A stretch of DNA of 64,000 nucleotides from Diploptera punctata. Its lineage: Eukaryota > Arthropoda > Insecta > Blattodea > Blaberidae. This document shows, piece by piece, positions 10,685-22,450 of the stretch. The notes below the pieces were generated by a model. It did not search any database and had not been told where the DNA came from. It saw only the letters and a program-made list of their open reading frames with translations. Position 1 is the first letter of the stretch. Every line of letters starts with the position of its first letter. The DNA lies in the NCBI GenBank assembly GCA_030220185.1, contig JASPKZ010003421.1:1333501-1397500 (forward strand). The letters are read 5' to 3'. The position numbers and the translations under genes are program-made.

Positions 10685-11097
10685 TTTATTTGTTTGTTTA
10701 TTTTTTTGCAAATGCCCCAAGTTGTCTTTCGACATTCCTGGTGTTCTCTCCTGGCATGGCGTACTTGTAACCCACTTCAGAAGTTGGGGCGCCTGGAAGG
10801 CGGGGTTACGTTGCTCCGATGATATGATGGGTGATGATGATGATGATGATGTTAGTGGTGCACCAGGAGAGTCCCTAATCCTAGGTTTAATCTAAAATTA
10901 ATATGAATGAAGATGATTGCGATGGCCGTATGATTTCGGGGACCGTTTGGGCCTTAAAGTTTCCCTGACATTTGTCTTACAGGTGAGGAAAGCCCCAGAT
11001 AAAATCCTCATCCAGAAAAACTGTCCCGACCGGGGATCGAACCCGGGCCCGCTGCGTGACAAGGCAGCACGCTATCTCGAGACCACAGCGGTGGACG
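10685..11097 (-). repeat. tRNA-derived SINE, head Y plus tail 1
   Basis: On the minus strand the head (accgctgtggtctcgag, B box gggttcgatcccc) starts at 11097. The body and tail 1 follow, ending in a T-rich/A-rich tail near 10690. It is flanked by AGTGCATTTA at 10675-10684 and AGTGTATTTA at 11098-11107, a 10-bp target-site duplication with one difference. It is among the best preserved copies in the window. Confidence 0.85.
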
Positions 11098-11109
11098 AGT
11101 GTATTTAAT

Positions 11110-11544
11110 AAAATGTATTTATTGCGGAAACGATATTTTTAGAGAAGGAGTAATGTGGGCTTTGGAAATAAAAAAGGCACGATAAATCAACAAACATTGT
11201 TGTTATATTCTTGAATTTTGATCGCTCGTTTCATATATCAGTTTAAAGTAAAAATTAACTGAGAAGACGATTTTCAAGATTCTTCAGGGAAAAAAATGCA
11301 AAAGCAGTCCAAGATGCAACTATTAATATACTTTCAGAAAACTCAAGGAAAGTTTAGTTATGTAGTTATACAAAATTATACGACTTGTGTGGTTTACGTT
11401 TTGTTGAGCCTGTATTTTATCTTTTGATAGCGTGTTTTGTTAGAATATAAAGTATAGGTTTTGTTGCCTAGTAACAACTAATTAAAGCGTCACTAATTGT
11501 TATATTAGTAGATAATGATAATTAAAGACATGAAATAATATATA
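11110..11544. other. Unassigned stretch
   Basis: No recognised gene, repeat or RNA signal. Confidence 0.4.
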
Positions 11545-12150
11545 TCTGCTTCTTCTTCACTTCCTGGTTTAGGCATTAGTTGCCGGTTCTGTTTTCACTA
11601 ATACGAGTAGATCTAAGATAATCTCCTCCAAGGACGTCCGACATCTCTTCTTCCTCTCAAAAAATAATGTAAGATTTTATTTGGTAATCTACTTTCTTCC
11701 ATTTTTTCTACATGCTCTTTCTACTGAATCTTGTTGTTAAATATATTTTCTTTTATGGAGTACATCTGTAATTCTTCATGGATATCCTCCTTTCTTATCT
11801 GGTCCATTCTAGTGCATCCTTTTACTATTCTTAAAAATTTCATCTCGGCTGCTTGGATTTTACTTTCTTGTTTGATAGTGATAATACAAGATTCACTCCC
11901 ATACAAAAGGACAGGGACTTCCATTATTCTATAAAATTTTACTTTTGTTTGTTTATAGGCTTTATTATTCAATGCTCTATTTATTGTGCCACAACTTGCT
12001 TCAAACTGATGAATTTTATGTTCAATAGCTTTATCATATCCATAGCTGATATCACTTCCTAAATATTTAAAGTGGGATGTTTTTTCAATAATTTCTTCTC
12101 TAATTATTATTTTTGCACGCAGAGTATTTCTTCCACAACTCGGACGGACT
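11545..12150 (-). pseudogene. LINE (family L1) ORF2 C-terminus
   Basis: On the minus strand, an IIEKTSHFKYLG...YGYDKAIEHK region leads into TKVKFYRIMEVPVLLYGSES and EMKFLRIVKGCTRMDQIRKE, the region downstream of the reverse transcriptase in non-LTR elements (LYGSE and FLR..G...D). The ORF breaks at about 11721. The 3' end, with a cttcctggtttaggca block, matches the sister copy at 19980-20835. It is 5'-truncated at about 12150. Confidence 0.7.
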
Positions 12151-12175
12151 TAACCAAATATACACACATACATAT

Positions 12176-12405
12176 ATATATCATCATCATCATGAACAAA
12201 TTCGTTTTAGGCCATGTGGCCTGTACGGTAAACCTAGCGAAGATGGTCTTGATCTTTCCACCGATGTTTTGGTCTTCCTTGGTCCCTATGTCCAGTTGGG
12301 GCATATTGGAATGCCAATTTTGGAAGTCTATTTCTTGCCATTCTTCTCAGATGATTTTTCCATTCTTGTTGGTATCTTTGTATATCTTCATTTAAACTTG
12401 TTACT
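12176..12405 (-). pseudogene. LINE ORF2 C-terminal end (family L6)
   Basis: On the minus strand one frame reads [20 protein letters not shown], then [20 protein letters not shown] and [11 protein letters not shown] before a stop near 12235. The pattern H..RM...RLPK...Y.P.G.R..GRPK.RW is the shared C-terminal signature of this group of LINEs. A short 3' sequence (aggccacatggcctaaaac) and an ATG-repeat tail follow. Confidence 0.7.
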
Positions 12406-12407
<2 letters not shown>

Positions 12408-12461
<54 letters not shown>

Positions 12462-12475
12462 TTATTTATTTATCG

Positions 12476-12512
<37 letters not shown>
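12408..12512. repeat. (TA)n microsatellite, two tracts
   Basis: Two TA tracts at 12408-12457 and 12479-12511 are separated by TTTATTTA repeats and a cgaaca unit, and a second cgaaca follows the second tract. The long ORF across this region is repeat-encoded. Confidence 0.9.
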
Positions 12513-12513
<1 letters not shown>

Positions 12514-12539
12514 ACATATATATCTGCGTATGCTGGAAT

Positions 12540-13370
12540 CATCTAAAGCGTTACAACTACTTGTGGTCCGTCATATTGTTAATGAGAACCATCCTCGGTT
12601 AATAACTGAAATTCGGGAATCCTCAGTGGAGTTTTAAATTTGTAATAATACCGCTAAGATGTTAAATTATTTTCTGGGATTTGAATGAGCACTTTTTAAA
12701 ATATGAAAATCAAATGACTAAGTTTTTTAGCACAATGTGAATCACTGAATGCGTCATTTGAAAAACATTGAATAAACTCATAGCTTTAAGTGTGAAGGCA
12801 GTATACGAGAACAACTGCGGCCATGATAATAATTACAAACAGTTGACAAACGAAGAGCAAGCTTCAAAAAACAGTAGAAAGTCTCGCAGCGTCTCTCCAG
12901 CTTCATTTAATGGCCATTCAAACAGAAGATGGCTGAATGGAAAGAGTATGAGGTGAAGGATGAAAGGAAAGAGAGAGAAGGATGCAACGATTCCGATGAA
13001 AGACTGGAGTGATGAAGTCTTCGCGAGTTCAAGAAATGGCGAAGGTTGTTAAGAGAGATTTAACTCACTAAGGAACCGTTACGCTCTCTTCACATGGATG
13101 ACTTAAAAGTCTCACAAGTTATTTAGCCTTTATGCTGTTTTCAATTACGAGAAATTGAAAATACTTCGTCATGAAACTCATGGCTCTTTGTTTATGAGTT
13201 TCATTTTAACAGATTACTTTGTACTCTGTGCCATTAAGCGAAATCAAATTATTTCCCTCTTTCTTATTAACTTGCTGTTGATTTAACAAGTAGGTCAACT
13301 TTTTGTAAACCACATATCAATGTTATTCTGTTTTATAAATGTGATACGTTATCTTTTACATATTACTTGC
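12540..13370. other. Unassigned stretch
   Basis: Only a 62-codon ORF at 12768-12956 (plus) that I do not recognise. It is slightly richer in G and C around 12900-13050. No splice or repeat evidence was seen. Confidence 0.4.
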
Positions 13371-13377
13371 TAATACC

Positions 13378-13852
13378 CGGCGTGCGCTGCTAATCCTAAA
13401 TAAATGTTAATGTGTTTTTATCACCAGCTTTGAGCTGCTATGCTTGCCCGGGAATCAGCTTATCCCGATCTTCTTGGCATCAATGAAAGACAAAAATGGT
13501 TATTGTGAGTTATCCGTAAAAGGTAAACAAATGGTTTCGCGGACTTTTTGTAGTTTTTTTTTTTTTTGAGATATTCAATTCCGTGTACAATAATTTCGTG
13601 TATCTGTTATGGTTTAGGCAGCGTAAGCCATTTAAGCGTCAAAATAGGGACTTTATTTCACGTTTTTCACTACAAAGAGTGATTTTTAGGGGTGAAGGGT
13701 TTGAATATTACAACTCTCTTATAGCCTATGTTCATCCCGGGAATCTCCTGAACATTTTGCAAAAAAAAAAAAACATTAAAATCGGATCAACGGTATCGCC
13801 GCGCATAGAATACGAACAAACAAACATTCATTTTTATATATTAAATATAGGA
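13378..13852 (+). repeat. Dispersed repeat with acccgg...caaacattcat layout, copy 2
   Basis: It starts at 'taatacccggcgtgcgct' and ends at 'acaaacattcatttttata'. The last 190 bp align with 61-250. This opening and closing layout resembles insect non-LTR or SINE-like repeats that I know of only in general terms, so class assignment is tentative. Confidence 0.5.
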
Positions 13853-13955
13853 TAATATATTTTTGTGTATATTTTTATTAATTTGCAGATATACTAAAAT
13901 ATTGGATGTATATTTTTAATAATATAGTAATAATTATTATATTATAAACTCAAAT

Positions 13956-13972
13956 TATTATTATTATTATTA

Positions 13973-14034
<62 letters not shown>
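13956..14034. repeat. (TTA)n microsatellite
   Basis: TTA repeats with one phase change. Confidence 0.9.
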
Positions 14035-14038
<4 letters not shown>

Positions 14039-14074
14039 AAATGGTTTAGTTTATCCCATTATAGGATTTAAGAG

Positions 14075-14335
14075 GCCGTTAGATTGATGTAAGGTTAAGA
14101 CTCTAACCTTTGTAGGCAATCGGCACGAGATATCAGTTGGTTTGTCACGTCTCCTTGGCAGCCCCTTTACCTCGAGAAAATAGTCCTGTATTCAATTCAG
14201 TTAGAGGCTGATTCAACCTCAGGGCCATGGTAACGCTTGAAAGTTCAGGAATTCTGATCCAATCGTATATGGAACCCTTGACCTTATGACTTGTAGAGTT
14301 TTGGCTTAACCAATTACACTATGGATGCCCCCTCC
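14075..14335 (-). repeat. tRNA-derived SINE, family C (old copy)
   Basis: On the minus strand this aligns with the intact copy at 61314-61609: the head (A box near tagtgtaattgg), gccct.aggtt.aatcagcctctaac, ggtaaaggggctgcca and tgccgattg.c. The B box is decayed. No target-site duplication was identified. Confidence 0.65.
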
Positions 14336-14790
14336 TATTGATATAGTTAACAAAAACATTACATATTTACATTCATACTTACATGATCAAATATATTGCA
14401 TTGCTAAGAACATCTTATTTGTTGAAACAGGTTATGAGTAGGCCTAATTAGTAAAGTGATGTGTAGGGTACATAATTCTTATTTTCTATTAGTCTAAGAT
14501 TCGGGTGCAAGATTACTACGTTCATCGAGTGTATGAACAAAATCTATTTTTTTCATAAAATTGAAAATTATTGAATACATTTTTGCCGAGTTGCCTATTA
14601 AAATTCGGCCGCCACTATGTTTAATTAAAATATCATATATTTATTTATTTATTCGAAATAATTTGATTCACTTGTTATTAAAATTAATTATAATCCAGTT
14701 CGCAGAAATCGATGTATAGAGCTTGAAAAGTTTTGGTTGCCATTGCTCACACCTGCTCCCGGCTACAGCAGGCTGTGACACCAATCAGTA
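14336..14790. other. Unassigned stretch
   Basis: No recognised gene. A purely AT-rich, repeat-poor interval before repeat K. Confidence 0.4.
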
Positions 14791-14794
14791 ATAA

Positions 14795-14992
14795 AGTGGC
14801 GGTATGTACATATTTATTGTTTTATATTGTTTCCCTCGCTGCGGGAAGTTAAACCACTGCCCTTTACGTATACTACGTAAATGTATATCCAAAATGTAAT
14901 GTTAATATACGTTATACGAAACAAACCACAGCATTTTAAATGAACTAAACTTTATTTGAAACAATATAAAACAATAAATACATACTTACCGC
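14795..14992 (-). repeat. Dispersed repeat K, partial copy
   Basis: It matches 52760-52960 in the same orientation and 32215-32400 inverted: a tgcgggaag...accactg block, actacgtaaatgtatat, cattttaaat.aactaaact and tttatttgaaacaatataa. The outer 28-30 bp form an inverted pair (gtatttattgttttatattg and its complement), so this copy has acquired or kept a small terminal palindrome. Confidence 0.6.
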
Positions 14993-15425
14993 CATTGGTA
15001 AGACTAGAAAATAAACTATTTTGAAGTTTTACAAAGTATTGGCAGTTCGATCTCTTATCTATGGTGTGAAACCTGGACATTAACAAAGGCAGATAGTAAA
15101 CAAATAGAGGTTGCTGAAATGAAGATGTTGAGAGCAATAGCAGGACACCAAAGGACCGATAAAAGAAAAACGAAGATATAAGAACAGAACAATATATTTA
15201 ATATCTGTGAAACAATAAAATATTATCAAAATGCTTATCTTCAGCACGTATTACGAATGAATGAACAGCGCATACTAAGAAGAATGTATAATTATAAACC
15301 AAAAGGGAAAAGAATGTTGGGAATACCATTGAAGAGACTGAAGGACCAATTCGACCTATAATGAGATCGGAACAGGCCATTGGGCTTAATCCTTGTTGTT
15401 GTTGTTGTTGATGATGATGATGAGA
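14993..15425 (+). pseudogene. LINE (family L2) ORF2 C-terminus
   Basis: In broken frames it encodes ETWTLTKADSKQIEVAEMKM, AYLQHVLRMNEQRI and YNYKPKGKRMLGIPLKRLKD followed by QFDL and a stop. The 3' end (gaccaattcgacctataatg, gggcttaatcctt) leads into a GTT/GAT repeat tail. The copy at 45335-45740 is nearly identical and better preserved (GRRMLGRPLKRWKDQFDL). Confidence 0.75.
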
Positions 15426-15429
15426 TGGT

Positions 15430-16060
15430 ACAGACTTCTGTTTACATGTCACTGGACTCTATCGAACACAGTATCAAAACATACGTTATAATTTTACCAG
15501 AGAAATTGTAAAGGTGTATCTAAATAATATACTGTGCAATTCAAAGGACCTTACAAATATCGAGAACCTGCGTTTTGATAGACGTGATAAACTTTTTGAA
15601 AAATCAAGACCAGAAGAGGAGGAGATTTGCAGATTCCAACTGTAATAACGCAGCACGAACACAGTGCCGCAGTGTCGAAAATGTGATGTTGGGTTAAGTA
15701 TAGACTACTTAATAAAGTACCATAGGCGTTAGGCGATATTTTAACCAAGCACTTACAGATTCATGTAACCTGGTGCAAACTGAACTAAGGATTGTATTGT
15801 GTTCGCTATCCCACAATAAATATTGTATTTCTGATATTTTTTATCAAAAGTGCCTAGTGTTCCACTTATGAGTACACTACACATATTTTTTTATCTTTAA
15901 ACAATGTATTGTACATAAATAATTATATCTGTAACAAAAACAATGAAAATCAATAAAAAAATCAGGTCGCTAATGGGTTATAACTAGCGACATAGCAATA
16001 CAACAATACACCAGGATATAAAGCATTTGTTTTGGTATGAAATGAATACAAAATACTGAA
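15430..16060. other. Unassigned stretch
   Basis: Two short minus-strand ORFs (15198-15452 and 15551-15748) are not recognised. The first overlaps the LINE on the other strand and is a shadow. Confidence 0.4.
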
Positions 16061-16062
16061 AT

Positions 16063-16801
16063 TTATCAAAAGTAATGCCACGAGTGGATTTCCAATTTAT
16101 CTAGAGAATTTGGAAATCAAGAGTGGCATTTGTTAGGACTATTTAACGAATAAAATTAAGCTGTTTGCTCACAAATCATTGTTTAACTATACTTATTTTA
16201 AAATATTTATATATTTAATGTAAACGGAGATGTTTGAAAACAAATCAGAAATGTGACATATATTATTTATTGCCAAATAAGATCGCAATATTGTAAGAGT
16301 GCACCCAAGTGGAGAAATAATGAAACACATCAAACTATATATCGTAATCAACATTACGGGTTATTCATTTTTTTTAGTAAACAACTCAGTAAAATCAAGG
16401 AGTCTTTTCATTATTTGCTATATAATAAAGGAGAAATGCGCAAAAACCGTGCAGATATTACATGTGAAGTGCTTAATTGTCTTTACTATAAGCACTGATT
16501 GATTTGTCATTTTTTAGAATTCAGAATATGGCACTTTTTGTGAACACAAAACACATATACACATGTCGTTAGGTTCATGAAATGCCTTGTTGCTATATTC
16601 AATGTATTTGTTGGAGAAAAATAATGCTTTGACCTGTTCAGAACATTAAAAAGGAGGAGATTTCTTTATCACAAAATCAGGAGCTGATAAAGAGAAATCG
16701 ATAAAGAGCGAGGTGAAACACGAATGTCATTGGTTGTAAAACAACATTAATTGAAACGTGATTGGTCATTGACTAGCATTTGTGACATGAGTTAAATAGT
16801 C
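16063..16801 (+). repeat. Non-autonomous family G, copy G1
   Basis: It starts TTATCAAAAGTAATGCCACG and ends catgagttaaatagtc, like the other six copies. The 5' end forms a hairpin (aatgccac...ggatttccaa / ttggaaatcaagagtggcat). Internal markers are ttaacgaataaaattaagct, cgagatgtttgaaaacaaat-type and cattgactagcatttg-type blocks. A stretch at about 16425-16595 has no counterpart in G5, so it is probably a secondary insertion. There is no ORF. Confidence 0.8.
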
Positions 16802-17129
16802 AATGTAATTAATCACACAATCGTATCGAGCGATATCTGCGACCTCAAATTTCAATACTTAAACTATATACTTGGTGAGAAAAAAACTGTATTGTATCTA
16901 CGTATCTAATCTTTTTGGACACTCGTTTCACTGATTGCAGAATGTAAAGGCACTAACTAAGGATAACATGAAAACACGATTTGAACATTCTCTTTTCAGC
17001 AGATCAAGTAATGTTAAAAATCGTAAAAATTATTTGATAAATATAAGTTCAAAATAATGATCCTTATAAACATTTAACAATTTACTCTATTATAATTTTC
17101 ACTTTTTTTTAAATTTTGAATTCTTTTAA

Positions 17130-17490
17130 TGCCCCTGTTCTCGATGGTCGCGGGTTCAAATCCGGCCGAGGTCAATGGATTTCTTTGGGATGAAAAAATC
17201 CAAGGAGCAAGTCCTCCGGGAGGGAATTTAAGTCATGAGCCTCAGGTCTTACGATTTTAGGCCCGTAAAAGATCCTTAATCCTGAAAAAAGCCTCTAAGC
17301 AAAATATACCTAATTTTCCTATCCTAGTGCTACCTCGGTTTCCTACGGAACGCTGACTCCGGGCCATCCAATGGCATCTATCCGAAAACAAGTGTAACTA
17401 AATTAGTAGTGTTGAATTTCTTCCATGTAGGAGGAGAGCGCCTAAGTCTCGTTGAGAGAAACAAGGGCTTACAAGAAAAATAAATATTTT
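17130..17490 (+). repeat. tRNA-derived SINE, family F
   Basis: A tRNA-like B box (gggttcaaatccggcc) lies at about 17150 and is followed by a body (gatttctttgggatgaaaaa, then aagtcatgagcctc, ggcccgtaaaagatcct). The A box upstream is weak. A degraded relative appears at 39913-40060 (agtcatgagtcct, cttaaaggatcct). Confidence 0.5.
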
Positions 17491-17574
17491 AATTCAAAAT
17501 TGGATATTCTGATTCTGGTAAGTACGAGACATTTTTGCACGGATATATTTCTCATCTATTATTCAGTAAAATAA

Positions 17575-17888
17575 ATATAAATATCCTCAACTCGTGTCCA
17601 ATTCGGGGTCGGGTCGAGGGACGAGATGAGATGAAGCTCCTTATATAGAGGTCTGTGAATGACAAGGGTGCTGGCCGACCACACCTGACGAATCATCTCA
17701 TGGGCAGATGAAATAAATGGAACGAAATGGATGAGACGAGTATAGAGAAATGTTGGAATGAAATTGTGGCAGGGGAAAATCGGAGAAACTCCCGAGAATA
17801 ACTAGCCCAAGCTCCGTTTCGTCCACCACGAAATCCACATAGAGTGATCGAGACTCGATCTCGGGACCCCAGCGGTGAGAAATCCTAT
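17575..17888 (-). repeat. SINE-like repeat, family H
   Basis: On the minus strand it starts with a tRNA-like block (caccgctggggtcccgagat, then cgagtctcgatc as a weak B box) and continues through ttttcccctgccacaatttc and tctgcccatgagatgattcg to gtggtcggccagcacccttg. This layout matches, from memory, an insect SINE family. No second copy occurs here to test it. Confidence 0.45.
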
Positions 17889-17889
17889 C

Positions 17890-18540
17890 ATTCAGTATTT
17901 ACTCTCAATGATAGCATATATTTAGTAGTTATTAGTACAGAGACATTAGTGACAAGCAATGACCTTGATTCCTTTCCGCACCGTACAGTGGCATTTACAT
18001 TTTGAGAACGTACTCGCAGACAAATACCTAACGTACAGACCCGGTTGTATAAAGACAGATGCCTGGAGATTAATTAAGAACCAAGTTCAGAAAATAGACT
18101 GAGATCACGACTTCATCGCGTTGTATAAAACACAACTCAGATTACATCAGTAGAGCTCAAATCTAATCAGAGTTGCGAAAAGTGAATATTGCAACATAAC
18201 AGACAAATGAGAAAATAATTGTGTCTTCTCATTGGATAATACATAACAATGCATTTCGATAATCTGTAATTGTGTGAAGACTAGTGAAAAACATAGCAAA
18301 TAATATTAGTAACAAGTTGAGAACGGAATAAAATACAACATAACTGCAAAATCAAGAATTCGCATATGACGGTTAATAAAAAGATTCATAAATTAGAAGT
18401 CAATTCAAATCGTAAAAATATACTTATTGTTTATTTAAATAATAAATTCTTATTATTAACAATCACATAATAATAACAATTAATAACTCAGATACGCATT
18501 ACGTTTTTGATCACATTGTTACTTATAACTAATTAAATAA
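17890..18540. other. Unassigned stretch
   Basis: No gene recognised. A pair of gttgtataaa motifs at 18043-18125 suggests a decayed repeat. Confidence 0.35.
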
Positions 18541-19255
18541 CTCGGTGGCACTATCGAACCCGTAAGTTCATGATATCGAAGACATAACCTCTCCATATTC
18601 TAAACTAATGTTTTACAAACACCCCTGTATAATTTACCTCACTCAAATCATGGTTAATATTATTCACCTATCTATTTATGGCCTACACGTTTTCTCTCTG
18701 GTTTTCCTAGAAACCGTTTCCATCCCCCTCTTTCATTCCCTATTCGTTCCTCATATCCTGTCCACCGCAATCGACGTTACTTAATTTTGTTATTACATTT
18801 GGTTTCACATAAATGCCATGGTACCTCGCTATTGTAAAGTCTTCCCTATTCACCTGTCCGACTCTCTTTGGTCCAAAATTTTCCTAAGAACTTAATCTCA
18901 AAAACTCTCGATCTTTTCTCCTTCTTTAAAGTGATAGACCATGTTTCGCATCCATATAATGCAATTGAAAGAATAACAGTTTTATATGTTTTCGGTTTAA
19001 CTTTTTTGAGAGAAGTGGGATGACAAAAGTCCTTGCAATGCGTAATAGTATGCATTTCTAGAATTGAGGCTAGATTTAATTTTTTTCTGTACCTCATTCT
19101 TGTTTTTAATTATTGTTCCTAGGTATTTGAATTCAGTCATTTCTTCAATTTACCTCATTTGTCATTAATTTTCCATCTCCATTACATAATTATATCTAGT
19201 AATTCTATGTGTGCTTATTGAATCAAACGTAATATTGAAATTAGTGTACTCAGGT
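18541..19255 (-). pseudogene. LINE (family L3) ORF2 C-terminus, old copy
   Basis: On the minus strand it reads TYKTVILSIALYGCETWSIT, then FEIKFLGKFW, followed by degraded sequence corresponding to the GRPRMRW end at about 18680 and a 3' end (ctcggtggcactatcgaac). The family is defined by better copies at 43318 and 51105. It carries many stops. It lies directly upstream of, and contains the insertion site for, the younger L3 copy at 19269-19748. Confidence 0.7.
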
Positions 19256-19268
19256 TTGCTGTCCACTT

Positions 19269-19748
19269 ACTTACACTTACTTACTTACTCACTGGCACTA
19301 TCGAACCCGTAGGTTCATGGCCGCGCGGACATAAGCTCTCCATACATCCCTATCTTGAGCTAATGCTTTCCAAACATTCCCTGTATAATCTACTTCCCTC
19401 AAATCATAGTTAATGTTATTCTCCCACCTCATTCTTGGTCTACCAACTGGGCGTTTTCCCTCTGGCTTCCCTACAAGAAGCTTCCATGCAAATATTTCAT
19501 TCTCCATACGTGCCACATGTCCTGCCCATCGCAGTCTATGAGACTCAACTGTTCTTATTACATCTGGCTTCCTATAAAGACCGTGTAGTTCATTGTTATG
19601 TAGTTTTCTCCATTCACCTGTTTGTTCATCTCTCTTTGGTCCAAAATTTTTCCTAAGTACTTTATTCTCAAATACTTGTAATCTCCTTTCCTCCCTTAAA
19701 GTAAAAGTCCATGTTTCGCATCCGTATAATATAACTGGTAGAATAATA
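19269..19748 (-). mobile_element. LINE L3, 5'-truncated, with target-site duplication
   Basis: The minus strand encodes LYGCETWTFTLREERRLQVF, FGPKRDEQTGEWRKLHNNEL, then RRLRWAGHVARMENE and KPEGKRPVGRPRMRWENN, ending AAMNLRVR and a stop at about 19298. A (GTAA)n-type 3' tail (19268-19290) follows. It is flanked by GTTTGCTGTCCACTT (19254-19268) and GTTTGCTGTTCACTT (19749-19763), a 15-bp duplication with one difference, so this was a target-primed insertion. The encoded ORF2 end would follow the reverse transcriptase domain. The catalytic part is absent. Confidence 0.85.
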
Positions 19749-19799
19749 GTTTGCTGTTCACTTGCATTAGTTAATACAACTAAAGAGAAAAAATCGTTG

Positions 19800-19875
19800 C
19801 CTAAACCCGTATTTGAACTTAAGATCTCCAGTTTTACGCACTGGCGCACTAATCAATGTGCTACTTAGGGAATAT
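19800..19875 (-). repeat. tRNA-like SINE head fragment
   Basis: Minus strand: a tagcacattgattagtgcg A-box region, an aaaactggagatct anticodon-like region and a degenerate B box (agttcaaatacgg). It looks like the tRNA-related head of a SINE. No body could be recognised. Confidence 0.4.
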
Positions 19876-19979
19876 TAGAAGCAGACACACGTCTTTCTCA
19901 ATTTGAAATCCCCGTGTATCGCTTCCTATTGGTGAACTTCTATTCACATTACAGCAGTATTGCTATTGCTAAGAAGACA

Positions 19980-20835
19980 TTCTTCTTCTTCTTCACTTCC
20001 TGGTTTAGGCAAGAGTTGCCTGTTCCGTCTTCACTAATAGATCTAAGACCATCTCTTCCGAGGACACCCGACATCTCTTCTTCCTCTTGGAAAATAATGG
20101 AAGATTTTATTTGGTAATCTACTTTCTTCCATTCTTTCTACATGTTCTTTCCACTGTATCTTGTTGTTAAATATCTTTTCTTTTATGGAGTAGATCTGCA
20201 GTTCTTCACGGATATCCTCGTTTATTATCTGGTCCATTCTAGTGCAGCCTTTTACTCTTCTTAAAAATTTCATTTCGGCTGCTTGGATTTTACTTTCTTG
20301 TTTGGTAGTGGTAATCCAAGATTCACTCCCATACAAAAGGACAGGGACAGCTATTGTTTTATAAAATTTTCCTACTTACTAAAGTCCTACTTATAAAATT
20401 TTAATTTTGTTTGTTTATGGGCTTTATTAGTCAATGTTCTATTTATTGTACCACAAATAGCTTGAAACTGATGTGTTTTGTGTTCAATATCTTTATCATA
20501 CCCATAGCTGATGTCACATCCTAAATATTTAAATTGGGATACTTGTTCAATAATTTCGTCTCTAATTACTATTTTTTCACGCAGAGTATTTCTTCCACAA
20601 AATGTCATTACTTTTGTTTTACTTATTGAAATTTTAAAATTATAATTGCTACATATTGCATTTAGTTTGTAAGCAGCCAATTGTAACAGATCTTCATCAT
20701 GGTGTAGTAAGACTAAATCATCGGCGAAAAGTGAGTTATTAGCTAAGAAGACATTATGGTGAAATTTATTTCGTTCCATATTAGCTAATTTCGAAATTCG
20801 TAATTGTCTGGTATGGTATGAAATGAATCCCATCG
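19980..20835 (-). pseudogene. LINE (family L1) with reverse transcriptase motif
   Basis: The minus strand frame 20833-20387 contains NNSLFADDLVLLHHDEDLLQ, the catalytic (F/Y)ADD motif of reverse transcriptase with both aspartates, then KISISKTKVMTF and QFKYLGCDISYG, the usual order after the palm. A frameshift near 20385 separates it from 20336-20043: ESWITTTKQESKIQAAEMKF, CTRMDQIINED, IQWKEHVERMEESRLPNKIF and GRRDVGCPRKRWS. The 3' untranslated part matches 11545-11720. It is 5'-truncated before motif A. It is inactive. Confidence 0.8.
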
Positions 20836-22075
20836 TAATGTGTTCTTAATAGAATGTAATTATCTGGTATTGCACGGAAAAAATCCCATTTAAATGTCTT
20901 ATAAGTAGAAATGACCCTGTTGTAATGTATATAGAAGTTCACTTGGTAGGGGTATATGGTGATTACAAATGGAGAAAATATGGTCTCTGGTCCTGGATTC
21001 CATAAGTTTAATAATGGGTATTGCGTCAGCGGATACAGCTGGATATTTGGGTTCAAATCCCGGTTTATTTAAACATTTTTCTCTTCAGCTAAATTTATAA
21101 CATCGCTTTTGCAAAACAATAATTCAGAGATCTCTCAGTATTATGATTCCAAATGAACACCTCAGTATAAATCGCAGTTAGAATGTAAAGAAATTATTCT
21201 TAAAGAATTAAGAATTAATAAACATTAAACGTGAAAGCTTCGGATCGAGGATTAGGAAAAATAATTGAGGAAATTTGAATGTCAATTGAATAGTTGCCTC
21301 CAAAAGAGATCTAACCAATAACAATTTGAAAATTGAGTTTTTAGTGGATTAGTGATGTATCCAGAGAATATCATGGCATGGTGGATGTAAAACGGTTCCT
21401 ACTATCTTCCAGACCTGTTTTATTAATTTTAAAAGTTGGCTTTCAAGCGAATAGTGATCTATCTGTAACAAAATGGTAAAAGCAGTTAGCCAAGTCATGG
21501 ATAGCAGTGCAGAAAAATAATTATTACGTATGTGCAAATTCATTCCATCTTAGAGAAATGAAGTGAAAATAAAGACACAAATAATGTAACAAATTAACAT
21601 TAAATGGAAAATAAATATTGAACACTGATTCAGTTAGAAATTTTCCTAACTGAATTAAGTGTTAATATGTATTTTATATTTCTTATTATAGCATTTTTAG
21701 TTTAATATTGGTTAGATCATTTTTCCACTCCATAAAGATAGATTGTTTTTGCACTCAAATTCTATATTAAATTGTTAATATTTAGTTGGTAGCAATTTAT
21801 GTTGCATTCAGATCGGCTGTATATGATTCCAATTGGATGAGTGATTAAAATGCATATGATATAATAAAGGCATTAGCTTCAAAATGAACATTATTATTTT
21901 TTTCGTTTTCGTAACAATTTGTAGTTTGTGGGTTAGATATGTTTTCGGGGTATCTATTCAATTGTAAACTTAGAATAGGATTGAATAACATTATTTAGCT
22001 TTTATATAACTCACTAGTTGGATGAATAAATACATAAATCCCACCTGCAAAACCATCTACTCAATAACTCATTCA
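20836..22075. other. Mostly unassigned; possible tRNA-like block at 20990-21065
   Basis: A B-box-like gggttcaaatcccgg lies at about 21050 with a loose A-box region 40 bp upstream, possibly an old SINE head. The rest holds no recognised gene or repeat. Confidence 0.35.
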
Positions 22076-22079
22076 TTAA

Positions 22080-22405
22080 ATCGCATAATAAATTGTTTAC
22101 TATTTGTTTTAAGAAACATGTTAGTAGAAATACTCCTAATCATCCATTTTTCTTACTGCGATAATATTTTTACAGACCTTAATACTATTTTTACCCAAAG
22201 GCTGCGACGTGTTTATAATTCTCCGTTACGTTTTATTTGTAGTATTCCAGATTTGAACTTTATTGTGTTATTAGATCTTATATTTATTATTCTTCAACTT
22301 GACCATATATCGTTTTGTATATAATATTTTTGTGATTTGTGTATTTTAATGTAACATATGTTTTTCCTGGTTTATGGGAGAGGACAAATAGCTTTAACTC
22401 CACTA

Positions 22406-22407
<2 letters not shown>
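22080..22407 (+). pseudogene. CR1-like LINE ORF2 end and 3' tail
   Basis: SYCDNIFTDLNTIFTQRLRR followed by VYNSPLRFICSIPD is the block after the reverse transcriptase thumb in CR1-like elements (DLN...L..RLQ...N..LRF). The 3' end has the tail motif ggtttatgggagaggac...gctttaactccacta seen at 6915 and 45870, followed directly by (TA)n. Confidence 0.6.

Positions 22408-22441
<34 letters not shown>
22408..22441. repeat. (TA)n microsatellite
   Basis: Pure TA tract at the 3' end of the CR1-like LINE. Confidence 0.9.

Positions 22442-22450
<9 letters not shown>

Noticed and set aside
12113..12637. 174-codon plus ORF with IYIYIY runs
   Set aside because: It spans the antisense strand of a LINE end and a (TA)n tract, with no protein features.
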